This document shows positions 19,139 to 20,000 of a DNA stretch of 20,000 nucleotides, piece by piece. Position 1 is the stretch's first letter. Each line of letters starts with the position of its first letter. The position numbers and the translations under genes are program-made. The notes beneath the pieces are model-generated. The model saw only the letters and a list, made by a program, of their open reading frames with translations. It had not been told where the DNA came from and did no database searches. Source of the stretch: Eimeria necatrix (lineage: Eukaryota; Apicomplexa; Conoidasida; Eucoccidiorida; Eimeriidae); contig NW_013654404.1 in assembly GCF_000499385.1 (NCBI RefSeq), positions 1 to 20,000 on the forward strand, read 5' to 3'.

Positions 19139-19377
19139 CCGTGCGTGTTTGGATGTTTGCTGCAGCATCTCGAGGGGGGGGCCCCCGCCGCGGAGGCGAA
19201 AGCCCCGAGGGGCCCCCCACAGGAAGTGGGGCGGGGGGCCCCCGTGTGGGGCCCGGGGGCCCCTCGCAGCTGCTGCTGCTGCAGTGTCTGTACGGGCGCG
19301 CTGTGGCCTTCCGCGCATGCAACTTCACTCCTTCGAATTTGCTGCTGGTTGGGGGCCTTTCTACTCTTGACAAATAA
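13851..19377 (+). CDS. TAF5: Transcription initiation factor TFIID subunit 5 (TAF5)
   Basis: TAF5 is a scaffold of TFIID (and SAGA in some eukaryotes), acting in the nucleus in basal transcription. Proposed exons: 13851-14364, 14760-14866 (or -14882), 15206-15262, 15342-15464, 15869-16006, 16791-16949, 17122-17639, 18005-18483, 18658-18903 and a last exon ending at TAA 19375-19377. The product is about 850-900 residues. NTD2 is seen from residue 126 (YTRLYVHFVSWVLGLW) through ARELLRVYGPQH and DKKFAIR. The WD40 region reads in TAF5 order: PSVCCYSFMNT, YKLVGHEGRVLALTF with DAVIRLW, PIWSLAASPLG joined to HYFASGGGDNVARLW, YIHPNSSLLLTGASDGVVRL, SPNGRLVAAADETGNVCVWD and GDGRVLLWD. The tail FTPSNLLLVGG matches the conserved TAF5 C-terminus. 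Most introns consist of CTG repeats. The GCCATGG context supports the start, but a 5' exon may exist. The last junction (18904 onward) has no consistent GT-AG solution. Confidence 0.87.
14160..14195 (+). repeat. CAG tract encoding poly-A in TAF5 exon 1
   Basis: The CAG repeat is read in the GCA register and gives about 12 alanines between a proline/serine linker and NTD2. The same triplet run is read as Q earlier in the exon (about 14020-14080). Confidence 0.8.
14373..14760 (+). repeat. CTG repeats filling TAF5 intron 1
   Basis: Long CTG runs (about 14373-14430 and 14510-14560) and shorter ones fill the intron 14365-14759, which ends in CTGCTGCAG at the acceptor. Confidence 0.75.
14960..15186 (+). 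other. Optional TAF5 exon ending in a 17-unit CAG tract
   Basis: A strong pyrimidine-rich acceptor (TTCCCTCCGCAG) at 14959 opens a frame in phase with a donor at 14883. It runs to a pure CAG tract of 17 units (15136-15186) encoding glutamine. To continue into the next conserved block it needs a 19-nt intron (15187-15205). Skipping it, by joining 14866 to 15206, also preserves frame and gives spacing closer to other TAF5 proteins. Confidence 0.4.
15465..15868 (+). other. T-rich TAF5 intron with 21-nt tandem repeat
   Basis: This intron is unlike its neighbours. It starts with about 170 nt of nearly pure T/C sequence, then has three copies of a 21-nt unit built from CTGCAGCAGCTGCAG (about 15645-15706), then an AT-rich tract with AATT/TTAATTAA palindromes, and ends TTTGCTGCTGCAG. 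The splice phase is 0 on both sides (exon end AAG, exon start CGA). Confidence 0.7.
16010..16790 (+). repeat. 780-nt CTG-dominated TAF5 intron
   Basis: Almost the whole intron 16007-16790 consists of CTG with GTT, CGG and TTT interruptions. Its first 200 nt show a higher-order repeat: about three copies of a 60-nt unit containing TTTTGTTGCGGTGGCTGTTG and CTGCTGCTGGTG words. Long open frames on both strands here are repeat artefacts. Confidence 0.8.
17640..18004 (+). repeat. CTG-rich TAF5 intron splitting a WD blade
   Basis: The intron is bounded by GG/GTGAGG and CTGCAG/G. It interrupts the blade between SPLG and HYFASGG, restoring a glycine codon across the junction. CTG runs occur at about 17860-17900 and 17970-18003. 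Confidence 0.8.
18492..18645 (+). repeat. Two telomere-like TTTAGGG arrays in a TAF5 intron
   Basis: The 174-nt intron 18484-18657 contains two arrays (about 18492-18541 with CCTAGGGTTT variants, and 18611-18645 with perfect units) separated by about 70 nt. Splicing across it rejoins the WD segment VAAADETGNVCVWD, which confirms that the arrays are intronic. Confidence 0.9.
18904..19140 (+). repeat. CAG-rich stretch before the last TAF5 exon
   Basis: Several CAG runs (18906-18945, 18981-19000, 19050-19080, 19107-19136) surround short non-repeat islands. One island, entered from an acceptor at 18971 in correct phase, reads VVVLAIANSPLSTAMITAAA, a plausible WD strand set. The following TVRVWMF block is in another frame. 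Confidence 0.6.
19178..19265 (+). repeat. GGGGCCCC cluster inside the TAF5 C-terminal exon
   Basis: The cluster reads through as a G/P-rich insert (GGGPRRGG to GPGGPS) between the last WD strand and the conserved TAF5 tail. It is the same palindromic family as in the kinesin exon and the intergenic region. Confidence 0.75.
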
Positions 19378-19378
19378 G

Positions 19379-19424
19379 TTTTGAGATTAATTTTGAGATT
19401 ATTTTGAGATTAATTTTGAGATTA
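19379..19424 (+). repeat. 23-nt AT-rich tandem repeat after the TAF5 stop
   Basis: Two exact copies of a 23-nt unit, itself made of TTTTGAGATTAA plus TTTTGAGATTA, start two bases after the TAA. They lie at the abrupt switch from GC/CAG-rich to AT-rich sequence. Confidence 0.85.
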
Positions 19425-20000
19425 TTTGATGCATTTGGTGGTTTAAAACTCCTTATTTCCGTTTTAATTCAACTCAGTCCGCCTTTTGCACATTTGCTGC
19501 TGCTGCAGCGCAGCAGCAGCAAATGCTGACCCTCTCTTCACACTTTTGCATTTTGCATGCAGATTTGCATGCATGCATTATATAATTCCATTTAAGTCTT
19601 AAATTCTTTCCATATTTATCTGAGAAAAAACATTTTTGTCTTTTTGCATTTCTGTCTTTGCCTTTTTCTCTTTTTCCTTTTTTGCCAAAGTCGCCGGCTG
19701 TACCTACACCCCAGACTTTGTGCGTATATTTGCATGCATGCATTAACGGCATTATATCTCAATTTGCATTTACATATTTATTTCTTTATTTGTATTTATT
19801 TTTATTTAAATTTGTGTTTTATCTTTATTTGTGCTTTGTTTGCTTTTATTTCTTTTTTTGTATATTTACTTTTACCTCTTTATATATCTGTTTTTATATC
19901 TTTACTTGTATCTATATCTGAACATTTAGAGATTATTTATATTTAGATTTATATGCATTTTTATTTGTGTATATATCTACATTGATACTTATATTTATTT
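19425..20000. other. AT-rich 3' flank, no gene
   Basis: This is low-complexity T-rich sequence with TTTATTT-type words. TGCATGCA elements occur near 19556-19580 and 19731-19743. A TGTACCTACACCCC element (about 19699-19712) resembles the GTGTACGTACACCCC motif. The open frames are F/L/Y-rich by composition only. Confidence 0.6.

Noticed and set aside
19644..19946. F/L/Y-rich open frames in the 3' flank suggesting a membrane protein
   Set aside because: The composition follows directly from T-rich low-complexity DNA; two frames give similar hydrophobic peptides and neither shows a motif.

Overview
The window looks like nuclear DNA of a coccidian apicomplexan, most likely Eimeria. The grounds are intron-rich genes, dense CAG/CTG trinucleotide repeats that run through exons as poly-Q, poly-A and poly-S and through introns, many short telomere-like TTTAGGG/CCCTAAA arrays inside genes, and TGCATGCA elements of the ApiAP2 type. 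CAG repeats with homopolymeric amino-acid runs, and internal telomere-like repeats, are known features of Eimeria chromosomes. I cannot name the species.

Three plus-strand genes can be supported. (1) 884-2569: a small EF-hand calcium-binding protein in about five exons. (2) 4780-11884: a kinesin with an N-terminal motor assembled from eight exons, followed by a roughly 1,290-residue Q/A-rich tail in a single exon; a spliced C-terminus ending near 12154 is a credible alternative. (3) 13851-19377: the TFIID subunit TAF5 (NTD2 domain plus WD40 propeller) in ten or more exons, recognised from the order of its domains, its WD motifs and its C-terminal tail.

Region by region: 1-883 is upstream sequence with one doubtful minus-strand open stretch. 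884-2569 is the EF-hand gene. 2570-4264 has no gene I can support. 4265-4779 is a pyrimidine-rich, then CAG/GC-rich leader ending in a telomere-like array just before the kinesin ATG. 4780-12154 is the kinesin. 12155-13752 is intergenic and holds a TGCATGCA array, GTGTACGTACAC palindromes and GGGGCCCC clusters. 13753-19377 is TAF5. 19378-20000 is AT-rich flank with a small tandem repeat.

The three genes are not a pathway: calcium sensing, microtubule transport and basal transcription are unrelated. The shared feature is heavy invasion by the same few repeat families. I found no mobile element, CRISPR array, tRNA or rRNA. All exon boundaries come from reading phase, splice dinucleotides and family conservation, with no transcript evidence.
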